Of a DNA stretch of 64,000 nucleotides, positions 40,974 to 51,200 are shown one piece after another. The notes beneath the pieces are model-generated. The model made no database searches, was not told the origin of the DNA, and saw only the letters and a list, made by a program, of their open reading frames with translations. The position numbers and the translations under genes were made by a program. Source of the stretch: RUG100 sp963542695 (GTDB taxonomy: Bacteria; Bacillota; Clostridia; Peptostreptococcales; Anaerovoracaceae); assembly GCA_963542695.1 (NCBI GenBank), contig CAUTYX010000001.1, positions 1 through 64,000 of the forward strand. Reading direction: 5' to 3'. Position 1 is the first letter of the stretch. Each line of letters opens with the position of its first letter.

Positions 40974-42780
40974 ACAGTACGATTTTAGTGGATGGGCCAC
41001 TAGAAGCGGTTTGAAGTGTTCTGACGGACGAACTATTTGCTCGGGTGCTTTTGCACATCAGAGTGGCGCCACAGTGCCTTTGGTATGGGGACATGAAAGA
41101 AACAACATGTCTAATATCATTGGTCATGCAACGTTAGAAGACAGACCGGAAGGCGTTTATGCGTATTGCAGTTTGAATAATACAGAAGACGCCAAGACAG
41201 CAAGAGAACTTGTTGAACATAAAGACATCACGCAGATGTCTATTTATGCGAACAAGTTAAAACAAAAAAATGGAGAGGTACTTCATGGGGCTATTCGTGA
41301 AGTGTCTTTAGTTATTGCCGGTGCTAACCCAGGCGCTGTGATTGATGTCCCATACATCAAACACGACGACGGAAGCACCGAGTATTTAGACGAAGCAGTA
41401 ATCTACACGCCAGATGAGTACAACTTGGAACTCTACCACTACGATGACAGTAATAAAAAGAAAGATGATGCGTCTGATGGCGAAGGAGGTAAAAAGATGA
41501 AAAAAAACGAAGGCGATATCGATGTACAAGCCGTAATCGATAGTTTAGACGAAGATCAGAAAATCGTAATCGGAATGATGTTGGCTGAAGCCGAAGGTAA
41601 AAATCAGGATGACGTCGACGATGATGATGACACAAAAGATCACAAGAAGAAAGGTAAGGACGACGATATGAAACACAATGTATTCGACAACGACAGTAAC
41701 ACTGGCGAATACCTGAGCCACGCAGAGCAGTTGGAACTGGAGCATGGAATCATTTCTGATGCTAAAAGATACGGGTCTTTGAAAGAAATGGTAGACTCCT
41801 ACATTGAAGAAGGCGTTCTTGAACACGCTGTTCAGAACGCTGACGGATCCCCGCAGACATACGGAATGGCTAACGTAAATTACCTATTCCCAGATGCAAA
41901 AGCAGTAAATAACGTTCCTGGATTTATCCAGAGAAAGAACGAATGGGTTGGTAAAGTTATGAGTGGCGTACATAACGTACCATTCAGCCGAATCAAATCT
42001 TTGCATGCCGATATTACAATGGATGAAGCAAGAGCTCGAGGATACCTGAAGGGTAAAGAGAAGGTCGAAGAGGTATTCACTTTGCTGAAGAGATCTACAG
42101 ACCCACAGACAATCTACAAGAAGCAGAAGCTGGACAAGGACGACATCTCTGATATCACAGATTTCGATGTTGTAGCTTGGTTGAAGGGCGAAATGAGAAT
42201 GATGCTAGAAGAGGAAGCTGCTAGAGCTATGTTGATTGGTGATGGCAGATCCACTGCTGCCGATGACCATATCAAGCATGACCATATCAGACCAATCGCA
42301 TTCGATGACGACCTTTACACAATCAAAGTAGACGTTACAACTAAACCGGACGCAACTTCTAGTGCAAAGGCTAAGGCGTTTATCGCATCTGTAATTCGTT
42401 CTCGTAAGGACTACAGAGGTGCAGGAGAACCAACTCTGTTCACAACAGAAGATATGCTGGCTGACTTGTTGTTGATTGAAGACGGCATCGGTCATCTTCT
42501 GTACTCCAATGTAGCAGCATTGGCTACTCAGCTGAGAGTTAAGGAAATCGTAACTGTTCCTGTAATGGAAGGATTGAAAGACAAAGATAATAACCCAGTC
42601 CTGGCCGTTCTTGTTAACTTGGCAGACTACTATGTTGGTGCTGACAAAGGCGGCAAGACCGACCTGTTCGAAGACTTTGATATCGACTTCAACCAGATGA
42701 AATATCTGATTGAAACTCGTATGAGTGGGGCTTTGACAACTCCTAAGTCTGCAATCACTTACAGAAGTAAAACTGCATAA
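40963..42780 (+). CDS. Prohead protease - major capsid protein fusion
   Basis: This 605-residue protein combines an HK97-type prohead protease (residues 1 to about 150; VPLVWGHERN carries the catalytic His and REVSLVIAGANPGAV the catalytic Ser) with an HK97-fold major capsid protein (about 235-605). A low-complexity acidic linker lies between (DDVDDDDDTKDHKKKGKDDD, about 215-240), as expected for the delta/scaffold segment. Self-cleavage would release the shell protein. Fusion of the two genes is known but less common than separate genes. ATG 40963 lies in TCAAAATG. Confidence 0.9.
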   Translation: MAVEQYDFSGWATRSGLKCSDGRTICSGAFAHQSGATVPLVWGHERNNMSNIIGHATLEDRPEGVYAYCSLNNTEDAKTARELVEHKDITQMSIYANKLKQKNGEVLHGAIREVSLVIAGANPGAVIDVPYIKHDDGSTEYLDEAVIYTPDEYNLELYHYDDSNKKKDDASDGEGGKKMKKNEGDIDVQAVIDSLDEDQKIVIGMMLAEAEGKNQDDVDDDDDTKDHKKKGKDDDMKHNVFDNDSNTGEYLSHAEQLELEHGIISDAKRYGSLKEMVDSYIEEGVLEHAVQNADGSPQTYGMANVNYLFPDAKAVNNVPGFIQRKNEWVGKVMSGVHNVPFSRIKSLHADITMDEARARGYLKGKEKVEEVFTLLKRSTDPQTIYKKQKLDKDDISDITDFDVVAWLKGEMRMMLEEEAARAMLIGDGRSTAADDHIKHDHIRPIAFDDDLYTIKVDVTTKPDATSSAKAKAFIASVIRSRKDYRGAGEPTLFTTEDMLADLLLIEDGIGHLLYSNVAALATQLRVKEIVTVPVMEGLKDKDNNPVLAVLVNLADYYVGADKGGKTDLFEDFDIDFNQMKYLIETRMSGALTTPKSAITYRSKTA

Positions 42781-42816
42781 TTCAAAATGGCAGTTGATTA
42801 ACGGAAAGGTTTAACT

Positions 42817-43134
42817 ATGGCAAAGTTTTGTGGAAAAATCGGCTTTGAGGACACGGTTGAAACTGCGCCTGGCGTATGGAGTCCTGGTTGTGCTGAGTTT
42901 ACATATTACGGAGATATCATTCGTCAATCTTGGAGAACCGACGGTAATCAGAAGATTAACGATGATATTGTGATAAGTAATCAAATCAGCGTAATAGCCG
43001 ATGCATACGCTACTAAAAATATCGGGCATATGAAGTACGTAGAGTTATTTGGAAGCAAATGGAAAATCTCATCTGCCGAGGTTAATTATCCTCGTATAAT
43101 TATCAATCTTGGAGGCGTTTACAATGTCGACTAG
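42817..43134 (+). CDS. Head closure/neck protein candidate
   Basis: This 105-residue beta-rich protein contains ETAPGVWSPGCAEFTYYGDI and YVELFGSKWKISSAEVNYPR, typical of a small family between capsid and tail-completion genes in Bacillota siphophages. Position is the main evidence for the neck role. Confidence 0.65.
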   Translation: MAKFCGKIGFEDTVETAPGVWSPGCAEFTYYGDIIRQSWRTDGNQKINDDIVISNQISVIADAYATKNIGHMKYVELFGSKWKISSAEVNYPRIIINLGGVYNVD

Positions 43135-43426
43135 AATCGATTTATATAACGAGCTTAAAAAGGCGTGTTCAAATATCTATTTCGACCCGCCTGAATCTCT
43201 GAAGATGAAATATCCATGCATTGTCTATTCCAGAGATAACTCTCGCACTAAATATGGTGACGATAAAGTATACGTATATAGACAGGGCTACCAAGTGACT
43301 GTAATTGATAAAAACCCAGACTCTCTGATTCCGGAGAGTCTTTTATATTCCCTTTCGATGATTAGTTTCCAAAGGGAATTCGTAGCAGACAACCTACATC
43401 ATACGGTATTCCAAGTGTATTACTAG
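43124..43426 (+). CDS. Tail terminator/completion protein candidate
   Basis: This 100-residue protein starts at ATG 43124 (GGAGG 9 bases upstream) and overlaps the previous gene. KYPCIVYSRDNSRTKYGDD and YRQGYQVTVIDKNPDS resemble tail terminator proteins (gpU-like fold), and it lies directly before the major tail protein. Confidence 0.65.
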   Translation: MSTRIDLYNELKKACSNIYFDPPESLKMKYPCIVYSRDNSRTKYGDDKVYVYRQGYQVTVIDKNPDSLIPESLLYSLSMISFQREFVADNLHHTVFQVYY

Positions 43427-43440
43427 AAAGGATTAAAAAT

Positions 43441-44139
43441 ATGGCTAACGAATCTATCCTGTTGAAATGGGATGAAAACGCAGAAAGATTGTATGAAACA
43501 GGTATTAGACGTGGTGTCTTGTACCCATGGGACGACAGTGCCGGATGGTATGGAGAAGGTGTTCCTTGGAATGGTTTGACTTCTATCACAGAGTCTCCTT
43601 CCGGGGCAGAATCCAACCCGATTTATGCCGATGACAGAAAGTATCTGGATATCCGCAGTGCTGAAGAATTCGGTTTGACTATCGAAGCGTACACATATCC
43701 TGAAGCATGGATTCAGTGTGACGGTAGCTCCGAGCTGAACGGTATTAAGGGTATCACAATCGGACAGCAGCCTAGAAAAAAGTTTGCTCTTTGCTACAGA
43801 AGCATCATCGGTAACGATGCGAAGTACAACAACTACGGATATAAGTTGCACATCGTTTACGGTTGCAGTGCTTCCACTTCTGAAAGACAGTACCAGAGTG
43901 TAAACGACTCCCCAGAAGCTATCCAGTTCTCTTGGGAAGTTACAACCGAACCGGAAACAGTTGACGCAAACACAACTACGTCCATTGTAACTATCGATTC
44001 TACCAAACTCGATTCTGGAAAGGCTGCAAAGTTGAAGGAATTAGAATTTATTCTTTACGGAAAACACCCTAATTCCGGCACTGATGTTAAGGCTAAACTG
44101 CCAAAGATTAGTGAAATCAACGACCTGTTTGAAGCTTAG
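43441..44139 (+). CDS. Major tail protein
   Basis: This 232-residue protein has the layout of siphophage tail-tube subunits: an N-terminal GVLYPWDDSAGWYGEGVPWN, then GLTIEAYTYPEAW and FALCYRSIIGND. It precedes the chaperone and tape-measure genes as expected. Confidence 0.8.
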   Translation: MANESILLKWDENAERLYETGIRRGVLYPWDDSAGWYGEGVPWNGLTSITESPSGAESNPIYADDRKYLDIRSAEEFGLTIEAYTYPEAWIQCDGSSELNGIKGITIGQQPRKKFALCYRSIIGNDAKYNNYGYKLHIVYGCSASTSERQYQSVNDSPEAIQFSWEVTTEPETVDANTTTSIVTIDSTKLDSGKAAKLKELEFILYGKHPNSGTDVKAKLPKISEINDLFEA

Positions 44140-44172
44140 ATAGTGTTTATACCATAAAAGGAGGGACAACGA

Positions 44173-44652
44173 ATGTATAAGAAGGTAATCAAGTATACCG
44201 ACTACGAAGGTAACGAAAGAACTGAGGAACTGTATTTCCATCTGAAGAAATCTAAGATTTATGATCTTGAACTGAACACTCCAGGTGGCATTGAGAAGAA
44301 AATCGAGGGTATTGTCAAATCTGTTGACGTGAAAGAATTGGCGACATTACTTAAGGATTTCATGCGTATGTCGTATGGGATTAAATCCCCAGATGGAAAA
44401 CGGTTCATTCAGAAAGTAGATGGCGTTCCTTTGTTTGACGAATTCTGCGAAACCGAAGCATATGATCAGTACTACGAAGAATTGCTGACGAACGATGAAG
44501 AAGCAGCTCGATTCGTTAACGGCATCATCCCTGGCGACTTCGAAATCACAGAAGAGGCTATCGAGGATGCAAAGAAACGTCTTGGAATCACTGACGAGAT
44601 GATTGGTGATGCTAAACCAGAAAATCTTGCACCAGTACCAACAACTGTATAA
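44173..44652 (+). CDS. Tail assembly chaperone (first)
   Basis: This 159-residue acidic protein, with EELYFHLKKSKIYDLELN and FMRMSYGIKSPDGKRFIQ, matches tail assembly chaperones found between the tail-tube and tape-measure genes. Many phages make a second, frameshifted form; I see no clear slippery sequence here, and the next gene has its own start. Confidence 0.7.
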   Translation: MYKKVIKYTDYEGNERTEELYFHLKKSKIYDLELNTPGGIEKKIEGIVKSVDVKELATLLKDFMRMSYGIKSPDGKRFIQKVDGVPLFDEFCETEAYDQYYEELLTNDEEAARFVNGIIPGDFEITEEAIEDAKKRLGITDEMIGDAKPENLAPVPTTV

Positions 44653-44664
44653 GGAATGTGAATA

Positions 44665-45204
44665 ATGCTTAAGATAGTAGTACCTGGCTCTGAATGGTTT
44701 AATAACGAAACGGATGAGTTTATACATACAAAAGAGCAGGTACTACTGCTCGAGCACTCTCTAATGTCCATTTCTAAGTGGGAATCAAAATGGCAGAAAC
44801 CATTCATTAGTAAGAAGCCAAAGTCAAGACAAGAACATCTGGATTACATACGATGTATGACGATCTCAAAAGGCGTCGACCCCAAAATATACACAAGTCT
44901 TCCCCCATCGGTTGTTGAAGAAGTCGCTAAGTATATAGACGACCCAATGACCGCCACATGGTTCCCGAAAAGTCAATCAAAACCATCTCCAGAAATTATA
45001 ACTGCCGAAAGAGTCTACTGTTGGATGATTTCTTTAGGTATTCCTTTTGAATGTGAGAAATGGCATTTCAACAAGCTTATGACTCTCATTCGTGTTTGCA
45101 TTGCCGAAAACAATAAGGGACAGAAAATGTCTAAGAAAGAAATAGCAGCGCAGAACAAAGCGATAAACGATGCTCGTCGTGCCCGTCTGGGCAGCATGGG
45201 GTAA
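44665..45204 (+). CDS. Tail assembly chaperone-like protein (second)
   Basis: This 179-residue protein, with SLMSISKWESKWQKPFISK and YCWMISLGIPFECEKWH, belongs to a conserved family found before tape-measure genes in Bacillota phages. It probably cooperates with the upstream chaperone. It ends 5 bases before the next start. Confidence 0.65.
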   Translation: MLKIVVPGSEWFNNETDEFIHTKEQVLLLEHSLMSISKWESKWQKPFISKKPKSRQEHLDYIRCMTISKGVDPKIYTSLPPSVVEEVAKYIDDPMTATWFPKSQSKPSPEIITAERVYCWMISLGIPFECEKWHFNKLMTLIRVCIAENNKGQKMSKKEIAAQNKAINDARRARLGSMG

Positions 45205-45209
45205 TAAAT

Positions 45210-45587
45210 ATGCTTAAGGTAAATGTTCATGGAAGTTTTGATAAGACTGGAAAGTGGCTTCACGATTTAAAACTGGAAAAGATTTTCGCTAAACTCGATA
45301 GTTATGCTCAGCAAGGAGTAGAGGCTCTTGCCGCAGCGACGCCGGTTGATTCCGGAATAACTGCTAATTCTTGGTCGTATGAAATCAGAAACAGCCAAAC
45401 CAATATTTCTATTATCTGGAAAAACTTACACATTGTTAAAGGCGTTCCGATTGCCATTATTTTACAGTACGGCCATGGAACTGGTACCGGAGGATATGTC
45501 CAAGGTCGAGACTATATCAACCCAGCTATGAGACCAATTTTTGATGCTATAGAAGAAAACGTTTGTAAGGAGATTGTTAAACTATGA
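45210..45587 (+). CDS. HK97 gp10-like tail/neck protein
   Basis: This 125-residue protein has AAATPVDSGITANSWSYEI and VDSGxxxxSW-type elements, and ends with YINPAMRPIFDAIEE, as in HK97 gp10-like proteins. It overlaps the tape-measure gene by 4 bases. Its place after the chaperones is unusual; gp10-like genes normally precede the tail tube gene. Confidence 0.7.
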   Translation: MLKVNVHGSFDKTGKWLHDLKLEKIFAKLDSYAQQGVEALAAATPVDSGITANSWSYEIRNSQTNISIIWKNLHIVKGVPIAIILQYGHGTGTGGYVQGRDYINPAMRPIFDAIEENVCKEIVKL

Positions 45588-48247
45588 GCAACATTGAAGA
45601 AAGAGTTGTCGTTCTTAGATTCGACAATCAGAATTTTGAACGTAAAACGAAAGAGTCTGTTGAGTCTCTTAATAAGCTCGACTCTACGATTCAAAAGATA
45701 GGTTCTGGTAGAAATACGAAAGAACTCAGCAACGCTGTAAATTCTATCGACTTAAGTAAAGTAAACAAAAGTGTTGATACTGTAAGTCACAGAATGTCTT
45801 TGATGGGCGTAGTTGGTGCTACCGCCATCGGTACGCTAACTCATAGTGCTATGGGATTCGGTAAAAGCTTACTCACAGCAATTCCGAACCAAATCAAGCA
45901 AGGCGGTCTCACAAGAGCATTAAACATTGAGCAAGCTAAATTCCAGATTGAAGGTCTTAAGGGTAACTGGGACGATGCTACGAAAGCAGCAAAAGAACAC
46001 ACAATCACTCTTAAAGAAGCTGTAAACAACGCTGTTCGTGGAACGGCTTATGGCTTGGACGAGGCTGCTCGTATTGCATCTCAGTTGATGGCTTCCGGAA
46101 TCAAAGATTCCAAGGTGATGGAAAGCCATCTTAAGGGTGTCGCAGGTCTTGCTGCGATGACCGGTGGAAGTTTCTCTGATATTGGTCGAATCTTTGCTCA
46201 GGTTGCCGGTCAAGGGCGTTTGATGGGTACACAGTTACTTCAGATTTCTCAGAGAGGTATCAATGCGTCCGCTACAATCGCTCAGTACATCAATAACACT
46301 AAAGGTGCGAAAGAGCATATCTTAGACTTTGCTAATAAAGTTGGTAAAGCAGGGAACAAAGCTGTAAAAGCGTTTGCAGCAACTAAGAAAGCAACCGAAG
46401 CCGACGTTCGTGAACTTGTTTCGGCTGGCGTGTTGGACTTTAAAACGTTCTCCACAGCCATGAACGAAGCGTTCGGTGAACATGCCACAAAAGCTAATGA
46501 GACCTACACCGGTTCGTTGGCAAACATGAAAGCCGCTTTATCAAGAATTGGTGCCGATGTTCAGACTCAGAAGTTAATCAACCTTCGTCATCTGTTTAAT
46601 ACGTTGGCTCCAATCATTGACGGAATCCACGAAGCACTTGGCCCATTCATCGATAAGGTAAATAAGGCTTCCGTCAAAATGACAGATTTTGCTGTCAACA
46701 CGCTTACGAAAGTAAGTAAACATTTCGGATGGATTAAGAAAGATTCTTCCAAAGCCGCAAAAGGGGTAAACGAATCCGCTAAGGGATTCGCAAAAGCTAG
46801 CGGCAAAGTTAAAGGTGAAATCAAGAAAACCACAGGGGCTTTAGTCGTTTCTAAAAAGGAAGCACAAGCTGCTTGGAATATTTGGAATAAAGGTGCCTAT
46901 GGTACTGGTGAGGCTAGAAAGCACTCACTAAAAGCTATAGGACTAAGTTACAAGAATGTTCAAGGTTATGTTAATGCTTTAATCAAAGCGAACTTCGACC
47001 TTGATAAGGTTAACATCAAAGTTGCTGATGGAACCAACAAGAAGAAAGAAGCACTCGCTAAAGTAGCTGCCGCAACGGATAAAGTCGGTAAAAGCGCAAC
47101 AGAAGCGGCTTCTAAAACAACAAAACTAGCAACTGCACAATCTCATGCCGAGGTTAAGGCGAACACACTCAACAATGTGTTAAAAGCTTCAGCGAATATA
47201 TTTGGTGGACTATACCACGGTATTCAGATCGTCGGGCAAATATTAAAGTCGTTTGGTAAAACGGCAAAGAAGACCCTCGCCCCATTAGTGAAATTTGGGA
47301 CTACAGGAGTGAATTCAGTAAGTAGTCGCTTGGCTTCCGCAACTGAACGGTTTAAAAACTGGATAGGGTTATTAGAAACGAACAAAACTGTCCTACATAA
47401 GGTCTCCGCTGGTGCTACCACTTTTGGAGAGAAAATAGCTGGGGCTTTCGGTAGAATAAAAAACACAGTAAAAAGTTCAAGTGCTTGGGATAAGCTTGGT
47501 GATTCGTTTGTTCTTCTATTTTCTAAGATAAAAGTCGGTGCACAGTCGTTACAGACAAAGCTAGCCGACCTATTCGGTAAAATAAAGAACAGTCGTGCCA
47601 TGCATTTTATTAAGCAGTCACTTATCGATTCTTTACGGTTTATTCGAAAATTATTAACAGGTGCAATAAATCATTTTGCATCCGGTTTTGAGACCTTTGT
47701 TAATAAATTAGGACACTTCGACATTAAAGATAAGTTTGTTGGCGGATTTAAAGCGATTATAACAACGCTTGCTGTCTTTGGTAAAAAGATTCCAGGTGTA
47801 TTTAGCCCATTGGCTAAGCTAAAACTCCTGTTTGGGGAGACCGCTAAAGCCGCAGATAAAATGACAGGCACAAAAACAGATAGCGGCTCTAAATCTAATA
47901 CCGGTGGCATAGAATCATTTATAGATCGTATAGGGGCTATAATTGATGCTATAAAATCGAAAATAAAAGCTATCGATCCATCTGGAAATTTATCAAAAAC
48001 GGTTGATTCTATACAGCTTTTCTTTGCTAAAGTGAAAAATGTGTTTTCATCAGGCATAGAGTCTGTACAGTCTATAGACTTCAGTTCTTTAGGAAAAGTA
48101 TTAAGTCAAGCGGTTAAGATGGCTTTAGCCATTAAGGTTATTAAAGACACAGGCACAGTTGCTAAAAGTGTTGCTAACCTGATTAATTCCATAAACTCTG
48201 TTCAAATAAAAAAAATGGTAAAGTTAAGCGCTTTGCTCTCTGTGTAG
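45584..48247 (+). CDS. Tape measure protein, N-terminal part
   Basis: These 887 residues contain the tape-measure domain (GRIFAQVAGQGRLMGTQLLQ, then RELVSAGVLDFKTFSTAM) followed by long helical repeats. The frame ends at TAG 48245-48247 after KKMVKLSALLSV, while the same protein continues in the -1 frame (next entry). The tape measure sets tail length and helps DNA entry. An eight-A run (48207-48214 region) gives a perfect A AAA AAA shift site about 30 bases before the stop. A two-base duplication (GTGT at 48242-48245) would also explain the break. Confidence 0.85.
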   Translation: MSNIEERVVVLRFDNQNFERKTKESVESLNKLDSTIQKIGSGRNTKELSNAVNSIDLSKVNKSVDTVSHRMSLMGVVGATAIGTLTHSAMGFGKSLLTAIPNQIKQGGLTRALNIEQAKFQIEGLKGNWDDATKAAKEHTITLKEAVNNAVRGTAYGLDEAARIASQLMASGIKDSKVMESHLKGVAGLAAMTGGSFSDIGRIFAQVAGQGRLMGTQLLQISQRGINASATIAQYINNTKGAKEHILDFANKVGKAGNKAVKAFAATKKATEADVRELVSAGVLDFKTFSTAMNEAFGEHATKANETYTGSLANMKAALSRIGADVQTQKLINLRHLFNTLAPIIDGIHEALGPFIDKVNKASVKMTDFAVNTLTKVSKHFGWIKKDSSKAAKGVNESAKGFAKASGKVKGEIKKTTGALVVSKKEAQAAWNIWNKGAYGTGEARKHSLKAIGLSYKNVQGYVNALIKANFDLDKVNIKVADGTNKKKEALAKVAAATDKVGKSATEAASKTTKLATAQSHAEVKANTLNNVLKASANIFGGLYHGIQIVGQILKSFGKTAKKTLAPLVKFGTTGVNSVSSRLASATERFKNWIGLLETNKTVLHKVSAGATTFGEKIAGAFGRIKNTVKSSSAWDKLGDSFVLLFSKIKVGAQSLQTKLADLFGKIKNSRAMHFIKQSLIDSLRFIRKLLTGAINHFASGFETFVNKLGHFDIKDKFVGGFKAIITTLAVFGKKIPGVFSPLAKLKLLFGETAKAADKMTGTKTDSGSKSNTGGIESFIDRIGAIIDAIKSKIKAIDPSGNLSKTVDSIQLFFAKVKNVFSSGIESVQSIDFSSLGKVLSQAVKMALAIKVIKDTGTVAKSVANLINSINSVQIKKMVKLSALLSV

Positions 48248-48264
48248 GTGCTATAGCAGCGATT

Positions 48265-51200
48265 GTGGCGGCAACAGCGATGCTTGCCAAAGTTCCAACA
48301 AAGCAAATGATTCCAGCGGTATTAGCGGTTGGTGTGTTATTGGCTATGCTTATAGGTCTGGCTAGGACTATACAAAGCGCAAACATCAATACTAAAAAAA
48401 TGCAGGAAGTTGGACTGGCATTTTTGGGCATCGGCGCTGCAATGCTTTTGTTAGCGAGGGCTGTTGCTAAGTTCGCTGCGATGAAACCAGCTGATATAGC
48501 TAAGGGCGGTAGTATACTAGTCGCTTTCCTTGGCATATTTACAGCCATTTCAAGGTTCTCTGGGCAGATAGCCAGAACCGGTGCAACGTTTGCTTTTATG
48601 GCACTCGCTATAAATATTCTTATACCTGCTATCATCACGTTAGCACATATAAAACCGGAAACGGTGATTAGAGGTGCTTTCGGAATCCTTACAATCGCTA
48701 CGGTTCTTGGATTGGCGTCTAACGTTGCCACTAAAAACATTGCTAATTCACTTGGTTTTCTATCTCTTGCATTAGCTGTTGATATACTAGGTCCAGCAAT
48801 TATATTATTAGGAGCTATCCCATTTGCTAAAGCTTTAAAAGGTGCTATAACGGCGTCTTTAGTAATGATGGCTTTAGCGGCGGCTGCTAAAATTGCATCT
48901 GGGGGCGGTAGCAATCTCGCGGCTGTAGCGGTTATGTCCACTATGATGGGCACTATTGCTGCATCGCTTACTGTTTTGTCATTCTTGGATGCCAAGAAAC
49001 TTCTAAAATCCGCTACTGCTATTTCTGCAACGATGCTTGCGTTCGCAGCGGCTGGGTATATGGCTGGTAAAGCAAAAATAGGAATACTTACACTCGCTGG
49101 AACGCTTGGCCTGCTAACCGGCGCGTTTGTTCTTCTGGTACGACTTAATCCTGATAGAGTTCTAACTGTATCAAACGGTTTAATAAAAGTCGCACTCACT
49201 ATGGGCGTTCTGGCTTTCGCATTCTCAAGAATCGGAATCAAAGGAGCAATTATAGCTGCTGGGGGGTTAGTTGCATTTGCCGCAATTCTTACGGCTGGTT
49301 TAATTGCGTTTGGTGCTATTGCCAAAATACCAGGAGTACAAGACTTACTTGAAGGTGGTGGAGGAGTATTAGAAGCTATAGGTTCTGCTATTGGACGATT
49401 TGTCGGCGGCGTCGTTGACGGATTCCATAACGCAGCAACGAAATCTCTTCCTGAAATCGGAAATAAGTTAAACACATTTGCCGGAAGTCTAAAGAAGTTC
49501 TTCGGAACACTAAGCGGAATAGACAAAGGTAATATTGAAAAGTTAAAGTCTATAACAAACTCTCTGAATACATTAACGAATGCAAATGTAACAAACGAGC
49601 ATTCCAAAGGCGAAGAGGGTATCAAAGACCTTGTTAAGAACGCGACGCTATTCGTGGAGAGTACGAAAGGGCTGGTATCGAAACTTGGCGATGTGAACAT
49701 CGGCCAGTTAAACAAGCTTAGTATAATTGCCACAGCATTCAAAGCGTTCGCAGAAGCGGCAAGTAATATTCCGCAGACCCCAGTCAAAGGCGGGTCTTTC
49801 AAACAGATATTTACAGGTGTTCGAGATTATGAGCTATTTATCAAGAACATTAAGAGTTTCATTGATAAGATTGCGGATATTCAAGACGCTGGTGATCTTT
49901 CCAAGAAAGCCGGAGTAGCCAAACAGGTCGCAAAAGCATTTAAGATCTTCGCAGAAGCGGCAAATGAGATTCCTCAAAATGACGATGTTGGTGCGTCTTT
50001 CCATTCATTATTTATGGGACAAAAAGACATCGCCAAATTTGCCACAAGCATCAAGCATGTAATTACGACATTCGATAACCTCGATCTCTCGTATGCGTAT
50101 TCAATCGAAAACAAAGTTCGTGCTTTATTGTCAGCTGCAAAAATAATATCTCGATTCGGAACTGCCGCATCACAAATACCGACGAATACCGCAAGTGTTG
50201 CTACGTTCTTTACAGGATATAAAGACGTTGAGAAATTCGCGAAAGAAATAGCCGGTTTGGCACAACATTTCGATGGCATAAACATCAACGTCGAATCATT
50301 CGAAACCAAATGCAGAGGGTTACTTATAGCCGCTAAAGTTGTTGGTAAGATGGGTGCCGCTGCTAAGTCAATGCCACTACAAGGGTGGTCTGTTGCTACG
50401 CTGTTTACCGGTGTAAAAGACATTTCTAAGTTTGCCGAAGACATTGCCGAAGTAGCCACAACGATTTCCGGAATCCAAATAGACGAAGGATTCAAATCCA
50501 AAGCCGAAGCTCTAGTACCTGCTGCAACAGCGGTACAAAAATTAGCTGACGCTGCGTCTAAGATTCCTACAACGACCACATCTGTTGGTACGTCCACAGA
50601 TTACACATCATTAGTCGGATTCACAAGCAGTATTGCTGACGTAGCAAAGAAAATCTCCGAAATCCAGATCCCAGAGGGAATCGAAGAAAAAGGAGCTGCT
50701 CTACAACACGTCGCAAAAGCAATCAAAGCTCTAGGCGAAGCCGCAGCCGCAATGCCGACAAAGCAAACTTGGCTTGGTACGAAGTTAACCGGAGAAAAGA
50801 CATCTCTTGGTGCATTTGCTGACCAGCTGAAAGCGTTCATGCCGAAACTGAAAGCCGTAATAGCTCAAACTTCTGGAATGAGCGATAAAGGTGTTGGAAA
50901 TTTCAAAGTCATCAGCACCGCTACAAAAGCCATGGCGGAAGCTTCAAGAGCTGCGGCTAATATTAAAGGTGGCGGTACAGCAGGGCTTACAAGTCTGGCA
51001 AAAGGCGTAAAAGAATATGTCGATAAATTAGGCGGTCTTGATACAGGAAATCTGAAAGACGTTTCCAAGAACGTATCTTCTTCTGTAAAACAAGTTGTTG
51101 CTGCATTAGGCGGTAAGAAATCCCAATTCAACTCAGCTGGTAAGAACTCAATGAGCCAATACGTCTCTGGTATTAAAGCCGGAGGTAAAGGTGCTAGCTC

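Noticed and set aside
48183..49802. A 539-codon minus-strand open frame opposite the tape measure gene
   Set aside because: It mirrors the second tape-measure frame, has no ribosome site and its product (rich in Ala, Pro and Ile) shows only the complement of the helical repeats. It is a shadow.
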